Shown here: in pieces, positions 15,682 through 23,397 of the stretch
Layout: every line of letters begins with the position of its first letter
How positions within the stretch are numbered: position 1 is the stretch's first letter
DNA from: Paludibacteraceae bacterium
Lineage (GTDB): Bacteria; Bacteroidota; Bacteroidia; Bacteroidales; Paludibacteraceae
Assembly (NCBI GenBank): GCA_905233415.1
Contig: CAJOEX010000015.1
Coordinates: 1-33,027, forward strand
Length of the DNA stretch: 33,027 nt
Direction of reading: 5' to 3'
The notes under the pieces: generated by a model
Database searches by the model: none
The model's input: the letters and a program-made list of their open reading frames with translations, nothing else
Told to the model about the DNA's origin: nothing
Made by a program: the position numbers and the translations under genes

Positions 15682-16776
15682 TTATTCTATTTGATTTTTT
15701 ATATCCGAAAGCATTGTATTATACTCTTTGAGTACGCGCGTCCAATTTTTATAATCTTCATCGCGTGCTCCATCAGTTTTATAGGCAATCTGGCTTTGAA
15801 GCAATATTTTGAATTGTAATAAACCATCACCATTGTCTGGTTTCTCTTTGATTTCAACGCGAGTACGTACAATGTAACCTTCAAATTTAAAGAGTCGTAA
15901 ACTCCATGCTGAACGGTACCATCCGGATATGTTATCATTAATTTCTAATGTCTCAAATGCTTCAGAAAGGAAGTATTTCATACGTTGAATGGCGTCTTCA
16001 CGAGACATCCCTTTTCTAACCGTTATAGTAAAGGGTTTATTTGCTTGATCATTTATAGGGTCAGATGCTGCATAGCCTTGGTCTGGCGAAAGGTCTTTTG
16101 TTAAATTAGCAGGAACATCATCATTGAAATTCAAGACACGACTATACTCAATATAACCCTCGGCTTTCACATTCAACTTAATTGCTCTGTCTTTGAATAA
16201 TTTGATAGTCGCTCTATTTTGTCCATCACTAACGACAACACCATCTACAAGGAATGTTGCAGCAGGTACGTCTACATAAACTTCTACAGAACGTGTGTTA
16301 CGAACCATCTCAATATTGTAAGCCATTTTTATATCATGCTGGTCATTGAAATTGATAGTTTTTACATATCTATCGTACTCATCTGCCACCAACAGAATAC
16401 TTTTTGATTCCCCTTTATTGATTGTGAAATCAATGGGACTTTGTCCCATGAGACGTCCGTCTACATAAATATCAGCAGTTGAGGGATTAGACGTAATGGA
16501 AACGCTTTTGCGATTTGGTTTGAGGTTGATTTTCATGGTTGACGGGGACTTTAAATTAATAACAAATTGTTCCGCATCGTAACCATCTGCTTGAACTGCA
16601 AAGACCAAGTCAGTGATAGAAACCTGAATACTATACACGCCAGGAGAAACGGGTTGAACGATTTTTCCTTTTTGATAAACGATAGCGTTTTCTGGAGAAA
16701 CACTAACAGAAACATTTTTTGCAAACATTGCAATTGAGCAACAGAAAGTTGCAATCAGAATTAAACTTTTTTTCAT
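15682..16776 (-). CDS. exported PEGA-domain protein
   Basis: A 364-residue protein. The ATG at 16776 is preferred to one 15 bases earlier because it starts a signal peptide (MKKSLILIATFCCSIAMFAK). PEGA-type repeats follow: SVSITSNPSTADIYVDGRLM with GQSPIDFTINKG (about residues 92-125), and a degenerate copy with VPAATFLVDGVVVSDGQ (about 170-195). PEGA domains occur in surface proteins and are thought to bind cell wall or partners. The C-terminal part (about 255-364, ITVRKGMSREDAIQRMKYFL to the end) is not recognised. First gene of the AT-rich envelope operon; no clear consensus promoter was found just upstream. Confidence 0.8.
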   Translation of the reverse strand: MKKSLILIATFCCSIAMFAKNVSVSVSPENAIVYQKGKIVQPVSPGVYSIQVSITDLVFAVQADGYDAEQFVINLKSPSTMKINLKPNRKSVSITSNPSTADIYVDGRLMGQSPIDFTINKGESKSILLVADEYDRYVKTINFNDQHDIKMAYNIEMVRNTRSVEVYVDVPAATFLVDGVVVSDGQNRATIKLFKDRAIKLNVKAEGYIEYSRVLNFNDDVPANLTKDLSPDQGYAASDPINDQANKPFTITVRKGMSREDAIQRMKYFLSEAFETLEINDNISGWYRSAWSLRLFKFEGYIVRTRVEIKEKPDNGDGLLQFKILLQSQIAYKTDGARDEDYKNWTRVLKEYNTMLSDIKNQIE

Positions 16777-16834
16777 AATATTGAAACACATTTGTGCCTA
16801 CTCTTTATCGGATTTTCGGCTTTCTCCGTTTATT

Positions 16835-16950
16835 ATCTTAATAATCATATACTTTTCTTCTGCTAACATTTTAGCATACCTTGCGCTACCCTTAGGCTAC
16901 TCTTGCACTCTCCTTGCATTTCCTACAAATCTTAATAATCGTTAACTTTT
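16835..16950. repeat. pair of 22-base direct repeats
   Basis: A 22-base sequence starting ATCTTAATAATC and ending ACTTTT occurs at 16835-16856 and again at 16929-16950, 19 of 22 positions identical. It lies between the PEGA gene and the structured RNA candidate. Confidence 0.55.
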
Positions 16951-16970
16951 TGTTTGCGGCTATATACACC

Positions 16971-17260
16971 AAAAAGCGCAGACCTCGCTGTTGATTACTC
17001 GCAAGCCAGGCCTTCGCAATGCCGATAAGTCAAATAAAACAACAGGAAACCTACGCCGATATGACAAACCGCCTTGTAAAGAAACAACAAGACGGGTGCT
17101 TTGTCACACCCATAGGCATCTATTGCATACTTTGTTTTTGACTTATCAAGTAAAAGGTTGCGAAGCTTTAGCTTGCCAATAACAAAGCGTCAATAAACGC
17201 TATTATTATGTCTGTAAACCTACCCTTAAATGAGAGACACTTCCCTCCGGCGTACGTTTA
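16971..17260 (-). ncRNA. promoter-driven, rod-like structured RNA candidate
   Basis: No protein gene fits here. A consensus promoter at 17267-17298 reads leftward. The predicted transcript of about 285 bases folds into a long rod: GCAAGC/GCTTGC (17001-17006 with 17171-17176), an 8-bp stem (17012-17019 with 17158-17165) and an 11-bp stem (17024-17034 with 17137-17147), all perfect and in nested order, separated by internal loops. Further inward, TGACAAA pairs with TTTGTCA and CTTGT with ACAAG. At the 5' side GTAAAC pairs with GTTTAC. A short AGCG/CGCT hairpin followed by five T (16975-16971) can end it. A rod with internal loops resembles 6S RNA; Bacteroidales-specific RNA families are the other candidate. 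It lacks the conserved core sequences I would expect of RNase P RNA or tmRNA. Confidence 0.6.
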
Positions 17261-17266
17261 CGGCTG

Positions 17267-17298
17267 CAAAATTACTACAAAAAAATGACACTTGCAAA
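17267..17298 (-). promoter_or_regulatory. Bacteroidetes-type promoter of the structured RNA
   Basis: On the minus strand: TTTG (17298-17295), a 20-base spacer with seven T, and TAATTTTG (17274-17267). Transcription should start near 17260. Confidence 0.7.
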
Positions 17299-17377
17299 TA
17301 TTTGGTGTCATTTTTTGTTATTTTATCTATTCTTTAGTCGTTTTTGTTGTTATTCTCAAGTGCACTAAAAGTAATGT

Positions 17378-17789
17378 TGTTAGGAGATGGTCCCGTGATG
17401 CACGCTTGCTCTACGGCTCAATACGACTCGTGACTATATCACTCGTATGAGTTTTCGCCGTGAGCTACGCTCTCCCCATTCGAGCAAAGCTCTCTTGGGA
17501 CCCCAAAAACGACAGGAGTTGGGCAGCCGCACCTCCGCCTCTTCAATCCGCAAACATTGCATTAGTTTGCGTATCGAGAATTTCTGTCGCGAAATGAGAC
17601 AACTTTGTCTCAAAATGCGACAGTTTTGTCTCAAAATGAGACAGAATTAAAAGAAAGAAGCAAAGAAAATATAAATAATATAGAATAATATTTAACTAAC
17701 TAACACTATTTTGTCAGTTGGTTGGTTATTTTTTCAAATTCTATTTAGAACATCCATAGTGTTTATCATCACGGGACCATGTCCTGACA
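17378..17789. mobile_element. 412-base element with 23-base inverted ends, no ORF recognised
   Basis: The 23 bases at 17378-17400 are the reverse complement of 17767-17789 at 21 positions, including a perfect 14-base block (CATCACGGGACCAT). The interior carries no recognisable gene. It has a GC-richer left half with repeated ACTCGT and GAGC motifs, a 21-base tandem repeat (17588-17650), and an AT-rich right half. This is the architecture of a small non-autonomous element. No target-site duplication could be seen, so a structured transcript remains possible. Confidence 0.5.
17588..17650. repeat. three 21-base tandem repeats with internal dyads
   Basis: Units at 17588-17608, 17609-17629 and 17630-17650 share AAAATGnGACA and TTTTGT, with a weaker copy just before. 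GAGACA and TGTCTC in adjacent positions form small hairpins. The repeat encodes a KMRQLCL-type heptad in one frame, but the frame has no credible gene context. Confidence 0.7.
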
Positions 17790-17829
17790 TACACATCATA
17801 CCAGCGCGAGAGTAGCGTGAGAGCAGCGC

Positions 17830-17851
17830 AAAAAAGTGCGCTCACTTTTTT
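17830..17851 (-). terminator. terminator of the gyrA-TPR-ruvX operon
   Basis: AAAAAAGTG pairs with CACTTTTTT around a four-base loop (17839-17842), and on the minus strand six T end the hairpin. It overlaps the ruvX stop codon by two bases. Confidence 0.7.
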
Positions 17852-18272
17852 ATTGTTGCAATGATGTATTGTCAAGATAGCCTTCAAGGATTATGCAGGC
17901 GGCGAGTTTGTCCACGACGGCTTTGTCACGGCGCTGCGATTTCTTCATACCTCCGGCAATCATCGCCTGATGCGCCAAAGTCGAAGTGAACCGCTCATCA
18001 TATTCCACCAGCGGAATAGCCGGAAAGGTGACACGAAACCAGTCCATAAACGGTTTGATATAACGCATGGAATCACTATCCGCGCCGTTGAGTTGCGTCG
18101 GCTTGCCGATTACAACCGTGTCAATTTCACCTTTCGCCAGTTCGGTCTGCAACCAACTCCGCAAATTAGCCGTATCGATGGTAAGTAACGGATTAGCCGT
18201 TATACGGAGCGGGTCCGTAACGGCTAATCCTGTGCGTTTCTGACCGTAGTCAATGGCAAGAATGCGTGCCAT
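17850..18272 (-). CDS. ruvX: putative pre-16S rRNA nuclease / Holliday junction resolvase-like RuvX
   Basis: The YqgF/RuvX family has an RNase H fold and is implicated in the final trimming of 16S rRNA. The 140-residue protein starts at ATG 18272, overlapping the TGA of the TPR gene (TGATG). Motifs present are ILAIDYGQKRTGLAVTD with the first catalytic aspartate, VVIGKPTQLNG, and YDERFTSTLA with the acidic residues. The final catalytic aspartate is plausible in RRDKAVVDKLAACIIL. It is the last gene of the gyrA operon. Confidence 0.92.
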   Translation of the reverse strand: MARILAIDYGQKRTGLAVTDPLRITANPLLTIDTANLRSWLQTELAKGEIDTVVIGKPTQLNGADSDSMRYIKPFMDWFRVTFPAIPLVEYDERFTSTLAHQAMIAGGMKKSQRRDKAVVDKLAACIILEGYLDNTSLQQ

Positions 18273-19513
18273 CAATTATTCAGTTTTTCCTGAATCGCCT
18301 CATACTCGGCATCCATGTGGAAGCGGTAATAGAGGGTCTTCAGCGTAATCATGAAGTCACGGTTCTCGGGATCCAGTTCATGTGCTTTCTCGAAGAACGG
18401 CAAGGACTTCTTGAACATTTCGTTCATTTCAGCCAAAGCCTGTTTATAAAGTTTCTGGTCTTGGATATACGTAGCGTCCTCATTCATCTTCACAGCCTGG
18501 TTGTAATAAACACGGCCTTTACCGGCATACGCATCCGCCAGTTTCGGATCTAGTTCGAGTGCTTTGTCGTAGTCCGCAATAGCCTCTTCATAATGAGCCT
18601 GATTAGTATTCAGGTTACCCTTAATCATATGGTATTGCGCCACATTCGGCTCGCGTTCAATAGCCTGAGCGAGATGGTCAATAGCCTCTTGTTCCTGACC
18701 GGAGAAAATGTAGAAATTGATAAGATTCTGCAGGAACCACGGTTCTTGCGGGAAGCGAACCATTGCATCTTGCAGCACGCGGACAAAGTTAGCGGTATCG
18801 TTCTTCTCCACATATTCCTGATAAAGGAACTGATTAACAGCAACAGCCTCTGTATTACCGTCTTTCAAACGCTCCAGAATAGCAATCGCCTCATCGTGCA
18901 TTTGCGCCTGGATAGCAAACAAGGAGGCATAATACTCATACTGTGCATACGTCGTATCCTTCGCGATTTTTTCCTGGAACGCTTCATCCTGCATCATCGG
19001 CAATGAGGGTATTCCCAGGTGACGCATGAACACATTGTACGCGCCACGGAAATCACGCTGCTCGTTCAGATGGATGCCGTACTTTACAAAGTCCTGCTTG
19101 TCGTAGTACTCAAACATCTTCTTGGCAATGTTGTTACGGGTTTTGGTATCTACGACTTCATGTCCTTTCTTGTCCAGCGTCGGCGTCATAGCCAGTTCGT
19201 CCGCTTTAATCCAGTAGTCGTAGCTCTCCATAATACCCTGACCGACTTTGTCCTTGTCAATAAGTTTTCCCATCGACAGGTCACGGTCAGCCTGAACCTT
19301 CTGCTGATAACCGACAAGACCCGCTACAAACCATGTATTCGCCTGGTCTTTGGTTTCATCGTTAGCCAATGCTGCACCGAGTAATTGACGTGCCTGGTCA
19401 AAATCGCCCTCCTCTTGAAGAATGAGGCTCTTTGCCTTGTTTACATTTGCCTTTTGTGCGAAGCAGCCGGCACTTATCAGTACCAATGCTGCGAGAAATA
19501 ATGTTTTTTTCAT
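18272..19513 (-). CDS. exported TPR-repeat protein
   Basis: A 413-residue protein. The start at 19513 is chosen because it opens a signal peptide (MKKTLFLAALVLISAGCFAQ) and lies one base after the gyrA stop; a longer frame upstream only overlaps gyrA in another frame. ISAGC could serve as a lipobox, so lipid anchoring or simple secretion are both possible. Tetratricopeptide-type helix pairs run through the protein, the clearest near residues 300-345 (AQYHMIKGNLNTNQAHYEEA, DYDKALELDPKLADAYAGKG). TPR proteins are scaffolds for protein contacts; no partner can be named. Translationally tied to ruvX downstream. Confidence 0.85.
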   Translation of the reverse strand: MKKTLFLAALVLISAGCFAQKANVNKAKSLILQEEGDFDQARQLLGAALANDETKDQANTWFVAGLVGYQQKVQADRDLSMGKLIDKDKVGQGIMESYDYWIKADELAMTPTLDKKGHEVVDTKTRNNIAKKMFEYYDKQDFVKYGIHLNEQRDFRGAYNVFMRHLGIPSLPMMQDEAFQEKIAKDTTYAQYEYYASLFAIQAQMHDEAIAILERLKDGNTEAVAVNQFLYQEYVEKNDTANFVRVLQDAMVRFPQEPWFLQNLINFYIFSGQEQEAIDHLAQAIEREPNVAQYHMIKGNLNTNQAHYEEAIADYDKALELDPKLADAYAGKGRVYYNQAVKMNEDATYIQDQKLYKQALAEMNEMFKKSLPFFEKAHELDPENRDFMITLKTLYYRFHMDAEYEAIQEKLNN

Positions 19514-19514
19514 A

Positions 19515-22133
19515 CTATTCGTTGTTTTCATTGTTATTTTCTTCGGGTGTTTCCAAAACTTCCGGATTCTCCGTGTTATCTTCAGTCTCCTCTTTCGGCA
19601 CGACGCAGCCGAACATGAGTGTGTCGTTGCGTTTCTGGAGTTCAATGAGTTTGACGCCTTGTGTGGCACGTCCCATGACACGGATGGTATCCATCGCCAT
19701 ACGGATTGCCGTTCCGGACTTTGTAATAAGCATCAAATCCTCGTCATCGCTTACGGCGTGCAAGCCTACGAGTTGTCCGGTCTTGTCGGTCAGATTCATC
19801 GTCTTAACGCCCTTTCCGCCACGGTTGGTAACGCGGTAAACGGGTTGTCCGTCCTCATCGTCCAAGCGTGTGCGCTTGCCAAAGCCCTTGTCGGAAATAA
19901 CCAAAACAGTCTTCTCACTATTAGGCTCTACACAAATCATGCCAATCGCTTTATCCTGTCCGTCTTCATCCAATTTTATTGCACGAACACCGCTTGCGTT
20001 ACGTCCCATCGGACGCACACCGGCTTCATTGAAACGGACGACTTTACCATTGTATGAAGCGATGAGCATTTCGCTTTCGCCATCGGTAAGGGTCACGCCA
20101 ATCAGTTCATCCCCGTCGCGGAGACCAACAGCGTTAATACCATTGGCACGCGGACGGCTGTACGCCTCCAGAGTGGTCTTCTTCATCAAACCGTTCTTGG
20201 TTGCGAAGATGAGGTAGTGATTGTTGACAAATTCTGCGTCATTGAGACCTTTGACATTGATGAACGCACGTACTTTGTCACCCTTTTCAAGGTTAATCAT
20301 GTTCTGAATTGCACGGCCTTTAGACTGCTTGTTGCCCTCCGGAATGTCATATACTTTGAGCCAATATAAACGTCCGCATTCGGTGAAGAACATCATCGTC
20401 GAGTGCATGGATGCCTGGTGCAGGTACTCAATAAAGTCCTCATCACGGGCAGAACCTGCCTTGCTGCCGATACCGCCTCGACCTTGCTGCCGGAACTCTG
20501 TCAACGGAGTACGTTTGATATAACCGAGGTGCGAAATCGTGATAATCATATCATCATCGGCGTACATGTCTTCAGGATTGAATTCAGTTGCCATTTTGAC
20601 AATCTTGGTGCGGCGCTCGTCCGCATACTTGTCCTTGACTTCCTGCAACTCCTCATTAATCACGTCATAACGCATGATTTCGCTGGCAAGCAGTTCGTTC
20701 AAGTGAGCAATGAGTTTCTCAATCTCCTCATACTCGGCTTTCAATTCCTCTATACGCAAACCTGTGAGTGCGCTCAGACGCATATCCACGATGGCTTTCG
20801 ACTGAAGATTGTCAAGATTGAAGCGTGCTTCGAGGTTGGCCTGAGCATCAGCCGGCGTACGGCTTGCTTTGATGATACGAATAACTTCGTCAATATTGTC
20901 AACCGCAATAATCAATCCCTCCAAGATATGCGCACGCTCTTCGGCTTTGCGAAGTTCGTATTTTGTACGACGCGTTACCACATCCATGCGGTGGTCGATA
21001 AAGTTGGCGATGAGGTCCTTGAGGTTCAGCAACATCGGGCGGCCATGAACAAGTGCGATATTATTCACACTGAAAGATGACTGCAACTCCGTGAACTTAT
21101 ATAACTTATTAAGGACAACCTGCGCATTCGCGTCACGCTTTACCTCGATGACAATACGAATGTCACGGGTACTGAGGTCAGAGATGTCAGAAATGCCTTC
21201 AATCTTCTTTTCTGAAACGAGGTCGCCGATTTTCTTCACAAGGTCAGCCTTGACCACGCCGTAAGGCAGTTCGGTAACAATAATCTTTTCACGGCCGTTG
21301 TCTTCGGTTTCGATGTCCGCATTGGAACGTATAACAACGCGTCCGCGTCCGGTCTCAAAAGCGTCTTTTACGCCCTGATAGCCATAAATCGTACCGCCGG
21401 TCGGGAAATCGGGAGCCTTTACGTACTCCATCAAATCCTCAACGGTAATATCTTCCGTGTCCGGATTCTCAATACGTGCCTTGCGGTTGTTGACAAACGC
21501 CACACAGCCGTCAATCACTTCGCCCAAATTGTGGGTTGCCATGTTCGTCGCCATACCGACGGCGATACCGGTTCCTCCATTCACCAACAGGTTCGGGAAA
21601 CGGCAGGGTAATACAGCAGGCTCACGCAGGCTATCGTCGAAGTTCGGGACCATGTCCACGGTGTCTTTCTCAATGTCGCGAAGCATCTCTTCAGCCAGTT
21701 TGCTGAGACGTGCCTCCGTATAACGCATCGCCGCAGCACCGTCACCATCGACATTACCGAAGTTTCCTTGTCCGTCCACCAGGCAATAGCGCATGTTCCA
21801 CGGCTGCGCCAGACGCACCAAAGTGCCGTAGATACTACTGTCACCGTGCGGGTGATATTTACCCATAACATCACCGACGATACGTGCACTCTTCTTCGTC
21901 GGTTTGTCGCTGCTTACGCCCAACTCGTTCATGCCGAACAGCACACGGCGCTGAACCGGCTTGAAGCCGTCCCGCACATCGGGCAACGCACGGCTCACAA
22001 TCACACTCATCGAGTAGTCGATGTACGACTTGCGCATTTCCTCGTCAATCTTGACAGGGATAATTTTGTCATGCTCGGTCACATTCAACTCTTCATTGAG
22101 TTCTTCATTCATTCCATTGTTTTCGTTATCCAT
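19515..22133 (-). CDS. gyrA: DNA gyrase subunit A
   Basis: It cuts and rejoins DNA for negative supercoiling, with GyrB. The 872-residue protein has the winged-helix region with [19 protein letters not shown] (about residues 94-112), catalytic tyrosine 138 in RYTEARL, a coiled-coil arm, and a six-blade C-terminal domain with a GyrA-box-type [11 protein letters not shown] near residue 555 and a later NRGGKG. The tail is acidic ([25 protein letters not shown] region). The residue matching E. coli Asp87 is glycine (Gly103). A consensus promoter lies upstream, with two dyads beyond it (22203-22234 and 22242-22260). First gene of the gyrA, TPR, ruvX operon. Confidence 0.97.
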   Translation of the reverse strand: MDNENNGMNEELNEELNVTEHDKIIPVKIDEEMRKSYIDYSMSVIVSRALPDVRDGFKPVQRRVLFGMNELGVSSDKPTKKSARIVGDVMGKYHPHGDSSIYGTLVRLAQPWNMRYCLVDGQGNFGNVDGDGAAAMRYTEARLSKLAEEMLRDIEKDTVDMVPNFDDSLREPAVLPCRFPNLLVNGGTGIAVGMATNMATHNLGEVIDGCVAFVNNRKARIENPDTEDITVEDLMEYVKAPDFPTGGTIYGYQGVKDAFETGRGRVVIRSNADIETEDNGREKIIVTELPYGVVKADLVKKIGDLVSEKKIEGISDISDLSTRDIRIVIEVKRDANAQVVLNKLYKFTELQSSFSVNNIALVHGRPMLLNLKDLIANFIDHRMDVVTRRTKYELRKAEERAHILEGLIIAVDNIDEVIRIIKASRTPADAQANLEARFNLDNLQSKAIVDMRLSALTGLRIEELKAEYEEIEKLIAHLNELLASEIMRYDVINEELQEVKDKYADERRTKIVKMATEFNPEDMYADDDMIITISHLGYIKRTPLTEFRQQGRGGIGSKAGSARDEDFIEYLHQASMHSTMMFFTECGRLYWLKVYDIPEGNKQSKGRAIQNMINLEKGDKVRAFINVKGLNDAEFVNNHYLIFATKNGLMKKTTLEAYSRPRANGINAVGLRDGDELIGVTLTDGESEMLIASYNGKVVRFNEAGVRPMGRNASGVRAIKLDEDGQDKAIGMICVEPNSEKTVLVISDKGFGKRTRLDDEDGQPVYRVTNRGGKGVKTMNLTDKTGQLVGLHAVSDDEDLMLITKSGTAIRMAMDTIRVMGRATQGVKLIELQKRNDTLMFGCVVPKEETEDNTENPEVLETPEENNNENNE

Positions 22134-22168
22134 ATGTATTATTTATTTATATTTTTCAAAAGAACGCA

Positions 22169-22200
22169 CAAAAGTACAACAAAAAAATGACATATGCAAA
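22169..22200 (-). promoter_or_regulatory. Bacteroidetes-type promoter of gyrA
   Basis: On the minus strand: TTTG (22200-22197), a 20-base spacer with seven T, and TACTTTTG (22176-22169). It lies about 36 bases upstream of the ATG. Confidence 0.75.
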
Positions 22201-22202
22201 TT

Positions 22203-22260
22203 AAAACGCATTTTTTTGCGATTTAATGCGTTTTTATTCATTTTCGACACCCTGTCGAAA
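22203..22260. promoter_or_regulatory. two dyads upstream of gyrA
   Basis: AAAACGCATT (22203-22212) faces AATGCGTTTT (22225-22234) with a 12-base loop, and TTTCGACA (22242-22249) faces TGTCGAAA (22253-22260) with a three-base loop. Both are perfect. They could be operator sites or hairpins; no regulator can be named. The rest of the interval up to the tRNA promoter (22261-22440) shows nothing clear. Confidence 0.5.
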
Positions 22261-22442
22261 TGAATATGCACCATATCTTAAATCGCAGATATACCTACTC
22301 TATCGGCATTATATATAAAAATCTTGCGCAGTCGCGCGCGCACGAGAAACAACACATACAACCTATTTGAAAATTATAATGCGCACAAAAAAAGAGGTTT
22401 TTGCAGGTTTTGTGAAAAATATGCATCTTTTTTGCAAAAAAA

Positions 22443-22474
22443 TTTGGTGGATTAAAAAAAAAGCAGTACCTTTG
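22443..22474 (+). promoter_or_regulatory. Bacteroidetes-type promoter of tRNA-Lys
   Basis: TTTG at 22443-22446, a 20-base spacer with nine A, and TACCTTTG at 22467-22474. It lies 37 bases before the tRNA. Confidence 0.75.
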
Positions 22475-22511
22475 CAGCCGCTTTTGAGAAAAGGGGTTAT
22501 ATGCCTAATAT

Positions 22512-22584
22512 GTCTCCCTAGCTCAGTTGGTAGAGCAACTGACTCTTAATCAGTGGGTCGAGGGTTCGAGTCCCTCGGGGGACA
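22512..22584 (+). tRNA. tRNA-Lys (anticodon CTT)
   Basis: A full cloverleaf: acceptor GTCTCCC with GGGGGAC, D arm GCTC/GAGC with AGTTGGTA loop, anticodon stem ACTGA/TCAGT with loop CTCTTAA (anticodon CTT), five-base variable loop, and T arm GAGGG/CCCTC with TTCGAGT. Discriminator base is A at 22584. The CCA end is not encoded; CAC follows. Confidence 0.97.
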
Positions 22585-22592
22585 CACAAAGG

Positions 22593-22620
22593 AAAGAGGA
22601 CGCAATCGCGTCCTCTTTTT
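22593..22620 (+). terminator. terminator after tRNA-Lys, shared with the convergent coaX operon
   Basis: An 11-bp stem (AAAGAGGACGC with GCGTCCTCTTT) with a four-base loop and a short T run. It lies between the tRNA and the end of coaX, and the A/T flanks would let it work in both directions. Confidence 0.85.
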
Positions 22621-22639
22621 GTCTATGTAAGCAATCGGA

Positions 22640-23374
22640 TTAATGCTTGTTAAACTCAAGGATAGTGTTGAGTCCGATGAGGACAAGATGCTTTTCGTAG
22701 CGGAAATTAAAGCGGCAGTTATTTAATATATAAGGTGCATTGCCGCCGGTGAGAAACAAGGCATAATGCTTGCAGCGCTCACCCAGTGTACGGACATATC
22801 CCTTGACCTCATAACCAATGCCACGGATAACGCCTGCTGCAATGGCATCGCGGGTCGTCTTGCCGAACAAAGGAATCAGTTCATTCTCCTCCACTTCGAC
22901 CAAAGGAAGTTTTTTGGTCATGCGGTTAAGCATCGTCAGCCGCATTTTTATGCCCGGTGCAATATTTCCTCCCAGAAACTCGTTCTTTTCAGAAACGAAA
23001 TCGTACGTTATGGCAGACCCTGCATCAATAATCAGCAGATTCTCATTCGGGCAAATAGATGCCGCACCGACAGCCGCAGCCAGCCGGTCCTGACCAAGTG
23101 TTTCGGGAGAACCATAGCAATTCTTAACCGGCACGGGCGTGCAGTGGTCAAACAGAATAAAATGCTGCGAGAGACGATTAAGCACATTCACCACCGCCGG
23201 TTCTATATTTATGACCGAAGATATAATGCTGTCCGTAATGGGATAAAGCGAAAAGAGCCGCTCTATATCACTGGCGGAGAAGGACTTGTAGATAAAGTTC
23301 TTCACCATACGCCCTTCGTCGTTAAACAACGCAACTTTGGTGCGTGAATTGCCCTGGTCAATGGTTAAATTCAA
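22640..23374 (-). CDS. coaX: type III pantothenate kinase
   Basis: It phosphorylates pantothenate, the first step of coenzyme A synthesis. The 244-residue length and the ASKHA-fold motifs fit CoaX: N-terminal TIDQGNSRTK (phosphate 1), GQDRLAAAVGA near residue 95, LLIIDAGSAITYD near residue 115 (phosphate 2), GGNIAPG near residue 135, and LFLTGGNAPY near residue 210. Serine replaces the usual threonine in DAGTA, a conservative change. It starts 23 bases after the acyl-CoA synthetase gene, so both lipid and CoA activation genes share an operon. Confidence 0.95.
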   Translation of the reverse strand: MNLTIDQGNSRTKVALFNDEGRMVKNFIYKSFSASDIERLFSLYPITDSIISSVINIEPAVVNVLNRLSQHFILFDHCTPVPVKNCYGSPETLGQDRLAAAVGAASICPNENLLIIDAGSAITYDFVSEKNEFLGGNIAPGIKMRLTMLNRMTKKLPLVEVEENELIPLFGKTTRDAIAAGVIRGIGYEVKGYVRTLGERCKHYALFLTGGNAPYILNNCRFNFRYEKHLVLIGLNTILEFNKH

Positions 23375-23397
23375 AATATAAAACCCGGAATTACGAA

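Noticed and set aside
16991..17182. 63-codon open frame on the plus strand
   Set aside because: It is antisense to the promoter-driven RNA and follows the stems of its structure; no protein character.
16971..17260. RNase P RNA or tmRNA
   Set aside because: GGAGGGAAGT superficially resembles the RNase P core start, but other conserved RNase P elements and the tmRNA ends were not found.
17434..17650. Open frames on both strands with repeated MRQ and CLKMRQ units
   Set aside because: Explained by the 21-base tandem repeat inside the inverted-repeat element; no start signal or family match.
17588..17650. CRISPR array
   Set aside because: The repeat units are contiguous at 21 bases with no unique spacers, and no cas genes are present.
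19514..19681. N-terminal extension of the TPR protein
   Set aside because: The extension lies wholly inside gyrA in another frame, and a clear signal peptide starts at 19513.
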